NCBI GenBank assembly: GCA_029948255.1
Contig: JALIZF010001609.1
Coordinates: 372,001-436,000 of the forward strand
Source: Telmatactis stephensoni
Taxonomy: Eukaryota > Cnidaria > Anthozoa > Actiniaria > Isophelliidae
DNA: 64,000 nucleotides
Reading direction: 5' to 3'
Positions 1 to 10,136 of the stretch are shown here, in pieces. The translations under genes and the position numbers were made by a program. Each line of letters begins with the position of its first letter. Within the stretch, counting starts at the first letter, position 1. The notes under the pieces were generated by a model that saw only the letters and a list, made by a program, of their open reading frames with translations, did not search any database and was not told where the DNA came from.

Positions 1-78
1 TGATAGTTTCCCCCTCTCTAAGTGAGGGAGACACGGCCTCTAGAAAGGCTTATTTAACTAAAAAAAATTGCTGTACAC

Positions 79-370
79 TAAAATAAGTTTACTAGTTGGA
101 AACTGATCTAACAAGATAAAATGGCTGTTTAAAACTGTCTTTTGAATTGTACAATGTTGTTTTCATGTTTTTTATTCAAATTTAGCAACTTGCAAAGAAC
201 GGCAAATTAGTAAATGGAGGCCTAGACCTCATTTTTAGATTCAAATTTTCACTTTGGATTAATTAACACTGAATTTGATTTTTCTCAGCGTAATCAAACT
301 GCAAACAATCTAAACTTTGTGAAAGAAATTATTTGGCTATCTGAAACTCTGCTTTTCAAGGTGGTTTTCA
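79..370 (+). mobile_element. Partial copy of TTAA-flanked repeat family D
   Basis: This stretch resembles the fuller family D copies at 21211-21663, 34666-35115 and 38510-38955. Shared blocks include an 'aactgat...aagataaaa' segment, 'cttttgaattgtac', an 'aggcct' segment and 'caaattttcactttggatta'. Neither terminus is intact here, so it reads as an old truncated copy. No coding potential is seen. Confidence 0.6.
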
Positions 371-449
371 TTATTTCTATACATTTTTCTTGGGCTTTCG
401 ATTCACCTTAAATATTGGCTATTCTTTCACGACGTACGTATCGACAATT

Positions 450-678
450 AACCTTTGGTTATCTTCTTCGGGCGTTGAATAACTTATTCAAAAGTGGTTT
501 CCAGTAGTCGTTGTTTTCGTGAACAACAAAGACAAAAAATATTTAGAATCTCTAGAGAGCATGAGGGTGATATACAACAACAAACACCTACTTAACATTT
601 ACGAAAACATCGACTACTGAAAACCACTATTGAATAAGTTATTCAACGCCCGAAGAAGATAGCCTAAGGTTGTCAAAA
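450..678. repeat. Foldback element with about 75-bp inverted arms
   Basis: The left arm (about 450-523) reappears as reverse complement at about 602-678, sharing 'cttcgggcgttgaataac' and the neighbouring 'ccactt/ccacta' segment. The loop is about 80 bases. The shape is that of a small hairpin transposon; no target duplication was established. Confidence 0.7.
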
Positions 679-998
679 CGTATACTGGTTGCCTGTAGTT
701 CAACAAGCCACAGTAGCAAAGACCTTGTATGAATCGGCTAACTAAAACTAAAGAAATTACACTTTTGTAAGCCCAGCAACTTTAAAAAGAGGAGCTTGTT
801 ATCGTCGACCACCGGGTGATGCCGAATCAAATGGTCCGTCCTTATCTGATTACTGTCAATTTGTCTGTCAGCAGTGAAACAAAAACGGTTCGAATTGTCG
901 AGAAGTTCGAGAAACAGAGGGTTCGAGAAACGGGGATTCTACTGTATAATAGAGAGTAAAATCTTTACTAATCGAATAAGAGTTTTCTTATTTAAACA

Positions 999-1108
999 TT
1001 TGATTATAAAATTCAGCGATAAAATTTTGTACATGGTTAAGAAATAAAAAATTATTTACAAAACGACGACGACGTTTCGACGCTCCCAGAATGTCATTAT
1101 CAAGTCAA
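999..1108. repeat. Left inverted terminal repeat of the Penelope-like element
   Basis: About 110 bases that recur almost exactly as reverse complement at 6967-7076. Together they bound a 6.1-kb unit containing the reverse transcriptase and endonuclease remnants. Penelope-like elements are known to carry terminal repeats in direct or inverted arrangement. The motif 'gcgtcgaaacgtcgtc' lies in each copy. Confidence 0.85.
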
Positions 1109-1201
1109 AAAATAAATGATAAAATTACAATGTATATACATAACAAAACAATGAAGTTAATTAAACAAAACGTTTTGCCAGTATTGAGTCTGATTGTTTG
1201 T

Positions 1202-1600
1202 TTAAACTTGTTTGAGATACTTTATAAGAAGCATCTCATTAACAAGACAATCAAACTTTCCTTTGCATTTTTTCAGTACTTTGAATTGACTTTCTTTCAC
1301 AGTTCCATGCTCTTGGGCGTGTCTTCCAATTGATGAAGTTGGAGCTTTGTGTTCAGCCACTCTTTGGTGCAAATGTCTAGTTGTAAAGCCAACATAATCT
1401 GCTTCGCACAGATCACATTTGTAGTAATAAACGACGTTGCGTTGACTCACAATAGACGGTTTTCTTTCGTTGGGCTTTAGCACTTGTTCCAATTTCTTGC
1501 TTGTAAAGACAGGTTGTATATTTAAGCCACTCTTGTTCCCAAGCGAACACAGTTGTTTTTTTACAGCAATTAGTTGCTCTCTGATCTTTAAATGGGATAC
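1202..1600 (-). pseudogene. Penelope-like element GIY-YIG endonuclease domain
   Basis: The 96-residue open stretch at 1202-1492 contains VVYYYKCDLCEADYVGF, then TRHLHQRVAEHK. This is the cysteine-containing GIY-YIG variant (YxCxxC...YVG...R...H) typical of Penelope-like elements, where it nicks target DNA for integration. The same frame stays open upstream to about 1600 and includes a linker typical of the family (NIQPVFTSKKLEQVLK). No full ORF remains, because stops separate it from the RT part at 1662. The chain ends in LLIKYLKQV. A relic of a retroelement, not a host gene. Confidence 0.85.
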
Positions 1601-1661
1601 TTATCCTTAATATTTTCTCGTTGTCAGTTGATGGTGCTTTTTGGTCACTTTGAAGGTTTTT

Positions 1662-2036
1662 TTAAACAATAGAATTAACTAGTCCCTTGGGGTAGTCTAC
1701 CCGGTTGAAAATAGTACGCAGCTTGTCACATTCTTGTTGTAGGCCTTGAGGCGTTGATGATAATGCTTTTGCTCGATGGACCATGGTCTTAATCAAACAT
1801 TCTTTATATCGCTTGTCAACATGACTATGGAAATGCAATAGTAAACCAGTGTTAGTAGGTTTTCTATACACTTCTGTTTCTAAACGTGATCCCTTCTTTA
1901 AGATCTCCATGCCAATAAACGAAATTCGATCATTACGCGCAAGTTCCATCGTAAAGGATAAACTTGGGTGTAAGTCGTTTAGTGTTGTCAGGAAATTCTC
2001 TGCTGTAGTGACGCCATGGCGCAGAATGCCTATTGT
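1662..2036 (-). pseudogene. Penelope-like reverse transcriptase, C-terminal part
   Basis: From about residue 30 of the open frame the translation reads GVTTAENFLTTLNDLHPSL, then FTMELARNDRISFIGMEI and EVYRKPTNTGLLLHFHSHVD. These match the region after the catalytic YVDD motif in Penelope-like RTs. The open frame runs on to 2105, but its first 25 residues or so do not resemble RT, so the break is placed near 2036. The piece that should precede it ends at 5087, about 3 kb away. It is therefore one RT split by later DNA, or two copies side by side. Confidence 0.8.
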
Positions 2037-4272
2037 TTTAGGGACATCTAGAGTTAACGCAATCAACACTGTTTTCCAGAGCGCCGACATTCCATGCATG
2101 AGCAAGTCAGTACGTGATTGGTTATCGTATTCTCATAAGGGAATAAGCATACTGTCAATCACTCCTTGCCATCCTGTCAATCAAAATTTCCGAGCGTTTA
2201 ACGAAAATACGTAAAAACATTTTGTAGCTTCGAATGAAACTCGAAATCTTGGTGCTAAAGATTGTGTGGTTGAGTATTTACAATGATCGCCAATCATTAC
2301 GTCAAAGGAGAATCAATAACAAACAAGATAGATGAGGCAAAATGACAAGTTAACGTTCAATAAAAGTAAAGCTTGATTTATATGCGATCGAGGAAGATTC
2401 TAGGAAATACCTCTTTGATTATACTAGCAACTAGCAAGTGTGTTTCGTTCGTAATGATCGCTGCACATTGAAACCAAGCTTTAATAATAATCTATCTAGT
2501 ATATATGTTGATAGCTCAATCGTTGAGAAATATAACCAAGACAGTTAAAAAAATCTAAGCTTTCAGTGTGGTGATTTTGATTAGTCTTTGATTGCTCTAC
2601 TAAAGCATTGAATGATCGCAAGTTGTTATTTTGACAACTCCCTTTTCTTCCTATGGCTGATTATTTTATTTGATTCGATCTGCTCGACATAAAGTTCAAT
2701 GATTGTAATCACTGAAACGTGTTTTGCTTAAGAACTACTCACTGAAAGCAACCGTTAAGTTTATAGAAATGTATCCGCCGGTCGCTTCAATATGATAAAG
2801 ATGGCATTGCGAATCAATTTCACTGATGACTTAGACTTGTAGGAGATCGATCGATTCCGCTAAAAATCTGCTTTTCTCTCAGCCAAGAATACCTAATAAT
2901 AAAGTTTTCACTACAAAAGGAATTATAAGACAAAATAAAACCATTAGCAGTTAAACAAGTGGTCAGTTTGAATGTGGTTTTCATTGCGAAGTTGGGTTTG
3001 TTTACCGTAAGTTGTACGCGTTGCTATGTCGCTTGTCCCGAATAAACTCCTTTACTACACTCTCTCCTCAAATATATCTACTTATATCTTTAATTGCATG
3101 CTTTCAGTGTTGGTCTTGCTTGTGGAATGGCTGTTTTATTTTTTATTTGCGCCCGTTACATTGATTAATACCGGTTGTTAGCGTCAGTTGAAGTTTGTTG
3201 AATTCGTTTCTATGAATAACAGTCTTTTAAAGATGAAGTCGATTCTGCTTAAAAATCAGTCCACTTTCACTGCGCAAGATTATCTCAAAGTGAAGTTTAC
3301 ACTATAAAAAATTTTTTTACTCAACCAGAAATAAAGGTCGTTATCTAAAAAGAGGTACAAAAGGCAAGTTGGGTTTGTTTGTAGCCGAGTTTGACAGTTG
3401 CTAGGAATGCCAAGACACTTCTCTCTTCCCTTTATTCGGCTTGTATTTACTTATATTTTTAATTTTTTCAGACTCTCTACCTTAACTCTAGGTACTGAAA
3501 AACTTAAATACTTTCATTCTGTTGTCTTATAACTAAAAGAAATAAAACATTTTAGGCTTTGATCCATTCTCTACGCCGTGCTATTCAGTATAAAGATGAG
3601 GTTCGTGAGAACTGAACGCCAAGCGACAGGATTAACTAAGACTAACTTTTATCATCAAACGTAAAATAACGCATAATTTGTTTGTGTGTTTTACTTAACT
3701 CTTATTCTTAAATTAATCCATCATACAAGCAAAGAACAAATGACTTATTCACAAAAAATCATACTGATGTCCTTACTAATAGAACGGATCGGAGATGAAG
3801 ACATTTTGCCCACAGCACGCTGAACTTAAATTCAAATTCTACAACAATCACTCTATGAAGCGTTTTATAAGTGTTTGGGCGTATAAAAATTTATTGCGGG
3901 CTAAAAAGTCGAGTTTAGATTGTAGGAGAAACTTCTTATAGTTTACAAAGAGTTCCAGAGTTATTAGCCGAAGTCTTTCCGAAGTTTGTCCGCTATTCCC
4001 TTGAGTAAGAAAAGAGGCGGAGCTACGTGTTGGCGGTAAATTCGAATCGGTGACTCAAAGGAACTGAAATGGCTGAATTTGAATACTAATGAGGTGTTTT
4101 GATCTAAATTTGCATACTAATTAGGTGTTTTGATGGGTGATTCTTGATTCCCAACATGTTCCCGTGGTCGGAATAAAGAAAACTTAGGCTAGTTACTGAA
4201 TTTAAGTTTACAATATTAATAATCTGGATGAACCTGACATGGGTCGTTTGAAAATTCGTGAGAATTTTTGCC

Positions 4273-4357
4273 TCAAATTCTGTAATAAAGATGGCATTGC
4301 CACACATTCTGCATTCGCCGTTTTCAAAAGCTGATTATTAAACTGGAAAGGCGTTAT
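4273..4357. repeat. 85-bp direct repeat, copy 1
   Basis: Identical over 85 bases to 5003-5087. Copy 2 ends exactly where the RT reading frame of the Penelope-like element breaks off. The pair may mark an insertion or a local duplication next to the break. Confidence 0.9.
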
Positions 4358-4562
4358 TTTGCTGATTCAGGATTCAAATAGTCAGCGAGAGTTTTTCCTT
4401 TCATTGTTGTGAAGACACTAAAAAGATCTCAAAAGATCCTGACAAGGTTTTTGACAGACACTCGTAAAGTCAAAAGTTTGTTATGAATCTAAACATGTAG
4501 GACAAGATTCAGTATGACTTATAAATTGTCTGAGTTCTTTTTCACTTGTATCACTTTAGCAA

Positions 4563-4600
4563 GACCGGTTTCGGACAAGTAATGACCTGTCCTTCTTCAG
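4563..4600 (-). ncRNA. Hammerhead-ribozyme-like motif (candidate)
   Basis: On the minus strand the order is CTGAAGA, then a hairpin with arms GGACA and TGTCC, then GAAAC. This resembles the hammerhead core CUGANGA-stem II-GAAA. One extra A lies between the core and the stem, and stems I and III were not confirmed. Penelope-like elements are known to carry minimal hammerheads. Activity is uncertain. Confidence 0.35.
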
Positions 4601-5002
4601 TTGCTCTCAGTAGTGAATATGTTTATGCTCGAAGGTGTGCGAGCTAGCAAGAACTGTGATTCAAAGCGCTAGATCAGTCCTCTTTATACAAGTGAGGTGA
4701 TACCTTGCCGTGATTGAGTTACGCTGTAATATCCAATGAGAAACAATTACTGTGTCCTACTTCCGGACATGATTCGCGGCAAAGTGTTGTCGGTATCATA
4801 GGCCGAGAACGGAGGTGCGAAATGTTTTGTTTCAAGGGATATTTTGTGTTCCCTTTTAGAGAACGAGTTAAAGTGCGTAAAATAAATGTCTTCTACCAGC
4901 TGCAAATGGCTTGATGGACTAGCTAAAAATCCGTTAGCCTGAACGAAATGCAGAGAAAGTACTTACAGGGGCATTTGCAATATTCACCGAAGTGATTTAA
5001 AG

Positions 5003-5087
5003 TCAAATTCTGTAATAAAGATGGCATTGCCACACATTCTGCATTCGCCGTTTTCAAAAGCTGATTATTAAACTGGAAAGGCGTTAT
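5003..5087. repeat. 85-bp direct repeat, copy 2
   Basis: Second copy of 4273-4357. It abuts the end of the RT catalytic half, which stops right after the motif YRRYVDDTLVIMP. Confidence 0.9.
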
Positions 5088-6130
5088 GTTGGCATAATTA
5101 CTAGAGTGTCATCTACATATCGTCGATAGAAAGTTGGAAGCAATCCATCAGACACCAGCTTTTCTTCAAGATAACACATGAAAGCATTGGCCATTAAAGG
5201 GCCTAACGGAGACCCCATCGCAACTCCATCTATTTGCTCGTACAGAGAGCCGTTAAACTGGAACAGTTGGTTTGTTGTAGCGATTTCCAAAAGACTAGCC
5301 AGCTGATCTTTTTGGAGATTAAGATCGTATGTACGGTTAAACCAATCATCCAAAAAGGCTTTTTCGGTTAATATACCAATAGTTTCCTTCAGGGGGACGT
5401 TGGTAAACAGTGATGTAACATCATATGAAGCCAATATTTCATCTTCCTTTATGTGGATATTTCTGATTTCTTCAGCAAAACCAAAGTCATCGTTGATTGT
5501 ATAATCATTAACTTACAGTGGTTTGAGTTTCTCTTCTAACCATTTAGCAAGTTTAAAGTTGTAGCTATCGGTTGCAGAAAGGATAGGCCTCATACTAAGA
5601 GTGGGTTTGTGCGTTTTAGGTAAACCATAGAGATGAGCCAATCTGGAGCTTTTTGGGCACAGTGATTCAGCAAGAGGAGCTGGAAGTATATCTCGAACAA
5701 CTTTGTTAAATGCTTTTTCTTTATGCAAGAGAGGATGAAAGTGCTTAGGAGATCTTCCTCTGGTCTTACGTCTTTCTTCGTCGATCTCAGTAAACTTGGA
5801 TGTATCGTTGACTGAGGATTCAGCTAGGAGACGTAGATACTGAACTTTATCCATTACAACAACGCCGGTTCCTTTATCCGCTCTTGTGATAATAATATCA
5901 TCCTTCTTTCGTAGCCGTTCCAAAGCTTTCGAAAGAGCTTTAGGTGAATTAGGAGATTTATGATTGATATAGTTCAAAGCAATCGAGCGTAACGTTGAAC
6001 TTGCTAGATCTTTCTTGTTGGTGTCGGTTAGAAAGTCTTCCATTTTCCAAAAGGCTTTCTCGAAGCTTGCTTCAATCTCAACTGGCGATGTTTTCTGTGG
6101 TAGGGAAAATTTTAATCCTCTACAAAGCAC
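5087..6130 (-). pseudogene. Penelope-like reverse transcriptase, N-terminal and catalytic part
   Basis: The first 205 residues (5513-6130) include RADKGTGVVVMDK and RPILSATDSYNFKLAKW, both typical of Penelope-like RTs. The frame then meets a single TAA at 5513-5515 and continues in the same frame through SYDVTSLFTNVPL (motif A), QIDGVAMGSPLGPLMANAF (motif B) and YRRYVDDTLV (motif C, YVDD). Both catalytic aspartates of motif C are present. It stops at the 85-bp repeat at 5003-5087. One nonsense codon plus the 3-kb break make this a recent but dead copy. The start near 6130 lies just after a hairpin-rich stretch and may not be the original start. Confidence 0.88.
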
Positions 6131-6218
6131 AAGCTTTTCGAAGAAAGATAAACGATACGATGATTTAAAAAAAAAAAATTGTTTAATTATCTACATTGTT
6201 ATCTTATGTATATATATT

Positions 6219-6786
6219 GTAATACCATGATCACCTCGGGATCTATTGTTTTTGGAGGGACGTTTAATCGCTAACATCCCTCCCTCATGAATAGAAAGAG
6301 GGAAAATTAGTTCTAATATTCCCTCATTAATTATGAATGAGGGATGATTAGAACTAATCGTCCCTCATCCATAATTAATGAGGGACGATTAGAACTAATC
6401 GTCCCTCATGTTATTCATGAGTGGTTGTCCCTCATTTAACGCAATCATCGGGACGATCGGGACAACTTTGAACACTGTCCCGAAACTCTATAACTTTCTA
6501 ACGCACCGATACCTCTTACCACTGCACACTCTTACGCGTGTGGGATCTATGCATTCTATTTTGCGCATGAGCATAACGACACAAAGAAAGCATTTAGCTT
6601 TCGAATTGATTAACAACTTATAAATACTTGTTCATTGTAAGTATATAACAAAGAAATCTATTTTCAAAAGTCCCCAGAGAACAGGGTTACGCACAATTGG
6701 TAAAAGAATTGTAAAATATTTTCAAGTTTTGGATGAACAAACAGCGAAGTATATTTCGTTTATTTCCTCGGTGATCATGGTATTAC
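6219..6786. mobile_element. Element with GTAATACCATGA inverted termini
   Basis: The left end 'gtaataccatgatcacc' (from 6219) is the reverse complement of the right end 'ggtgatcatggtattac' (to 6786). The interior at about 6270-6420 is a nested palindrome of 'gattagaactaatcgtccctc' blocks. No coding sequence is seen. The termini match those of the neighbour at 6790-6949. Confidence 0.7.
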
Positions 6787-6789
6787 AAA

Positions 6790-6949
6790 GTAATACCATG
6801 ACTTCTTCGGGATATTAGTGATTAAATGTCCCCTCAGCCTCGGGAGGTTTAGTAAAAGTCCCTCGGCCTACGGCCTCGGGACTTCCACTAAACCTCCCTC
6901 GGCTTCGGGGACATTTAATCACTAATATCCCTCAGGGTCATGGTATTAC
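6790..6949. mobile_element. 160-bp full-length hairpin element
   Basis: A near-perfect palindrome. It starts 'gtaataccatgac', ends 'gtcatggtattac', and folds about a centre at 'ggcctacggcc'. It shares its termini with 6219-6786 and lies 3 bases from it, so two relatives lie side by side. It is a MITE-like foldback with no gene. Confidence 0.8.
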
Positions 6950-6966
6950 TTATAATAATTTTACTC

Positions 6967-7076
6967 TTGACTTGATAATGACGTCCAGGGAGCGTCGAAA
7001 CGTCGTCGTCGTTTTGTAAATAATTTTTTATTTCTTAACCATGTACAAAATTTTATCGCTGAATTTTATAATCAAA
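6967..7076. repeat. Right inverted terminal repeat of the Penelope-like element
   Basis: Reverse complement of 999-1108 with few differences. It contains 'gagcgtcgaaacgtcgtcg', a sequence with a GAAAC core that could be the 3' half of a degenerate hammerhead. Confidence 0.85.
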
Positions 7077-7153
7077 ATCTTTACTTTCACGTTTTTTTAA
7101 GTAAAACCTTCTAAATTTCGATTGGGATTCCTGTGGTTTTCACAGCGAGAAAC

Positions 7154-7205
7154 AAGGCTCTCTTTTGGGGGTTTACCGATCGGGAAAACCCCAAAAAGAG
7201 AGCCT
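7154..7205. repeat. Short perfect-looking hairpin
   Basis: 'aggctctcttttgggg' pairs with 'ccccaaaaagagagcct' about a small 'accgatcggg' loop. There is no gene context; it may be a hairpin transposon or a remnant of one. Confidence 0.7.
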
Positions 7206-7584
7206 TTAGGCAAATCAAACAAAAGAAAACAATAGAATTAGCATAAAGTAGCACTATTTAGTACTATTTATGTTGCACGCTTTTAGTGTTTGACTTTGAT
7301 TATACTTCATATATTTGGTGGGGCTTTGGTAACGCTGATCATTCATCAGGGACAAGAGTCTGAAGGTAAGCCATTTTGAACTACAGCAACTCTCTGCTCC
7401 TTATGTCTTATGAATAGTCAAATGTCAAGATCGATATATTGAATTGAATGCAGAAAATTGGTTCTACAAATTACATGATTGATGAATTGGAAAACGTAAA
7501 AGAATGTTGAAAAGCTTTGGCTTGGTTGGCGTACTTGTGCGGCCTTACATCTTTGCTCGCTTTACACCTTGCAGCCCTTGGAAC

Positions 7585-8541
7585 ACAGCCTAGTCCCCAG
7601 GCTATCCCGTCTCTCGTTTCAAAACGTGACGTCACAGAGTGACTCCAACGGGAACGCCTAGCGAATAATGCCAAAGTTCAAGATGGCGGACGCTAACTTA
7701 GAGACAAACTCGAGACAAACGTGATGCTTTAGAAGACGCTGTTAACTTCACAGTTAAATGCTCCCGGATCTCACAAGACACCCTATATGTGAAATTAACT
7801 GAATTGAACTGAGTTCAAAACTCTAACGGTTGTGTGTTCGCATCGATCGAAGCAATACGATAAGTTGTGTTCGGTCTATTCGATTCTCCACTTCGAAGGT
7901 AAAATCTCTTAGTAATTAACGGCTATCTATACCGCTAAAATTTCTGGTGAATTGAAATTGCTTTATTTACACAGACTACTATCACTAGTTGAGTTAAATC
8001 CACATATATTTATGCACTTGAAATATAACAAATCTCCGTCAGATTCTCTGTAATAAATGTAACGTATCTGATATTTATCAAGTTCCCTTTAGCCGCAACA
8101 GGGTTCAATTCAAATTTTATTGTAAACAAACTTCACTCAGTTAGTTTTATAATCACTACTAAGACTGTGATTGTTTGAAAATGTAATAGATTTGAATAAA
8201 ATGTACTTGTGCGTAGTCTCTTGACTCTGAAATCCCCTTTTACAGTCTATAATCTTCCTCTATGCTTTCTTAAAAACATGTAAACTCGTAAAAATCCAAT
8301 TTTTGGTCTATATTGGTGAATGTCGATACTCGTTCCACCGAAATTGTTGGAAAAACTTTAAAAATTCATGTTGTTAAGTCAGCTAAAGGTCAGGGACACT
8401 GTTGGTCAAATCAGGGACGCTTTTGGTCAAATCAGGGACACTTTTGGCATTATTCGCTAGGCGTTCTCTCGCGCTTACGCCCTCGCCTCAGGTCTCGCTC
8501 GCGCTTCGCGCTCGCAGAGGAACGCCTGGGTACTAGGCTGC
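7585..8541. mobile_element. Inverted-repeat unit with AACGCCTAGCG arms
   Basis: A 21-base stretch at 7652-7672 is the exact reverse complement of 8446-8466. The outer ends also match: 7585 'cagcctag' with 8541 'ctaggctg'. The arms are about 90 bases and the spacer about 770 bases. The spacer has no recognisable gene. At 8385-8450 it holds a few copies of 'tttggtcaaatcagggac'. Confidence 0.6.
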
Positions 8542-8772
8542 TTGGAACAATTTCAAGAATGAATTTTCCAATGGCAAGAAAAACAAAGAAGCCTTGAAAA
8601 TAACACGTTTTCCTATCAAGGATACGTAAAAACAGGTTGTTTTTCCGTTTTGGAGTCGAATCTTTTGGGTTTTTCCGGTCTCAGGTCTTAGCCGTGGCGC
8701 CGCACACACCCCACCACAGACCAAGTGTCCAAGGTTGTCTAATTTTTGTACATTTAATTTATTTTCAACTAG

Positions 8773-8928
8773 ATGAGGCTCACTGTAGTGGCAACACTTC
8801 TTTTGCTGGTACCATTTTGTTATGGGGGAATGGACGCATTTGAAGAAATAGAGCAGTGTATTAAGCAGTGGACTCTCAACAAACCTCCTGGAGAAGACTA
8901 CATTGAGAAGCACTGCCACCATCAGAGG
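8773..8928 (+). CDS. Secreted cysteine-rich protein, exon 1 (signal peptide)
   Basis: First of three coding exons of an unrecognised 192-residue protein. The ATG at 8773 opens a clear signal peptide (MRLTVVATLLLLVPFCYG), so the product should enter the secretory pathway. The exon encodes 52 residues, ends HCHHQR and is followed by a good donor (AGG|GTAAGA) in phase 0. Cysteines fall at residues 29 and 48 of the mature part. The next exon, at 10888, also begins in phase 0. The intervening 1.96-kb intron is full of repeats. Function is unknown; the rich cysteine content suggests a disulfide-bonded extracellular protein. Confidence 0.75.
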
Positions 8929-9284
8929 GTAAGAAGCACGATAGATAGAGTAATTATACTTAACCGATGAAATGGATTTTAGGCTAGTACACATAAGCAG
9001 ATCGTATTTTTTCCGTCTTTTGACTCTAGTTCACTGTTACACAGTTTTTGTTAGTTTTACGGATACTGCAGTTTTCAAAATCGTTCAAACACAGACAGCA
9101 GAACAGTTTGCTGCAGTTTGTTGACTTCACCTCCGTCAATCAAAATAATGAAGATCAGATCGACAATAATTATTGTCTGATATAACATACAACCTAAATG
9201 TCATACTGGACCTGATCATTTGGTAGGTATTTAGAGTGCTTTGAAATCAAATTTTATCACTTTGATCCCTTTTATTTTTGGGTG

Positions 9285-9360
9285 GCAAGGGTGGCGCAGC
9301 GGTTCACCGCTCGCCTTTCACCGCTGTGGTCCAGGTTCGATTCCCGGCTCGGGCCATACG
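9285..9360 (+). mobile_element. tRNA-derived SINE head
   Basis: The sequence has an A-box-like 'gtggcgcagcggtt' and, about 35 bases later, a B-box 'ggttcgattcc'. It lacks a convincing full cloverleaf and is followed by unrelated DNA, as in a tRNA-derived SINE. It lies inside intron 1 of the secreted-protein gene. Confidence 0.6.
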
Positions 9361-9846
9361 TGAATTGAATTTGTTTGATGTGTTGTCCTCTCCCTTGCCA
9401 CGAGGGATTTTTCTCCCTCAGCAAAAATCAACATGTGAGTCGAGTGAAGTATGTAGAGTATATCGAATGTAGTGGTAGTGAGTGTGGAGTGACACTGAAA
9501 AGCCCTTTCAGGGGAGTGTCAATTAAAATATTTATATATATATTAGACGGAATTCAACTCGACAAAATCCTGCAGACTGTTTGGATGTCGTGAGCTCGCA
9601 CGATTTTGGAATTTGTAGAAAAACCACTTTATAGCTCACTTCCCTGTAAATAGGTATATATTTGTTGCTTTAACATTTAGCTTTCTAAGTAATTTTTTAA
9701 CTGGATTCTATCTCTGCAAAGTCATAAAACTAGGCTAGAGAACTCGCCGAACAACAACTTCAACAGATAGGTCGCTATTAGTGATATTTTAGAAAACTTT
9801 CGAATGGCTAGAAATTGTAGCATAGAAAACTCGACAGGAAAGCTAT

Positions 9847-10075
9847 GAAAACTCACCAAAGGCTATGATTGGAAACGCGCCAAAGGCTATGACTGAAAAT
9901 GCGCCAAAGACTATGACTGATAACTCGCCAAAGGCTATGACTGATAACTGGCCAAAGGCTATGACTGAAAACGTGCCAAAGGCTATGACTGAATATGCGT
10001 CAAAGGCCTCGAGAAAAAACTCGCCAATTAAGGGCCACGAGCGAGAAACCTCGCCAAAGGCTATAAGAAATATAG
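9847..10075 (+). repeat. 24-bp minisatellite, about 9 copies
   Basis: Tandem copies of a unit close to 'gccaaaggctatgactgaaa' plus four bases. It is imperfect at its right end. It can be read as an open frame (MTENAPKA repeats), but this follows only from the unit length being a multiple of three. It is intronic. Confidence 0.85.
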
Positions 10076-10136
10076 CGCAGCCAAGAGTTCGAAGAGTAAG
10101 TTAGCTGAGCTAGAAATAGGTTAGAACGCCTGTTGG

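Larger units (their letters stand above)
2037..5002. other. Non-coding DNA inside the Penelope-like unit
   Basis: About 3 kb of AT-rich sequence with no convincing gene. It holds a short motif 'ataaagatggcattgc' at 2794-2809 that recurs at 4286 and 5016, two weakly similar stretches near 2985 and 3363 ('gcaagttgggtttgttt'), an 85-bp segment at 4273-4357 repeated at 5003-5087, and a hammerhead-like motif near 4563-4600. Likely an insertion that split the RT. Confidence 0.5.
999..7076 (-). mobile_element. Degenerate Penelope-like retroelement with inverted repeats
   Basis: The unit is bounded by 110-bp inverted repeats. Reading on the minus strand it holds the reverse transcriptase N-terminal half (5513-6130), the catalytic half (5087-5512), about 3 kb of unrelated DNA (about 2036-5086), the reverse transcriptase C-terminal part (1662-about 2030) and a GIY-YIG-like endonuclease (1202-about 1600). 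This RT then GIY-YIG order defines Penelope-like elements. It is dead: the RT has an in-frame stop and is split by inserted sequence. Small hairpin elements (6219-6949) sit between the RT and the right repeat. Confidence 0.85.

Noticed and set aside
9285..9360. Functional tRNA gene
   Set aside because: A and B boxes are present but the acceptor stem and anticodon arm do not form a convincing cloverleaf; SINE head is more likely.
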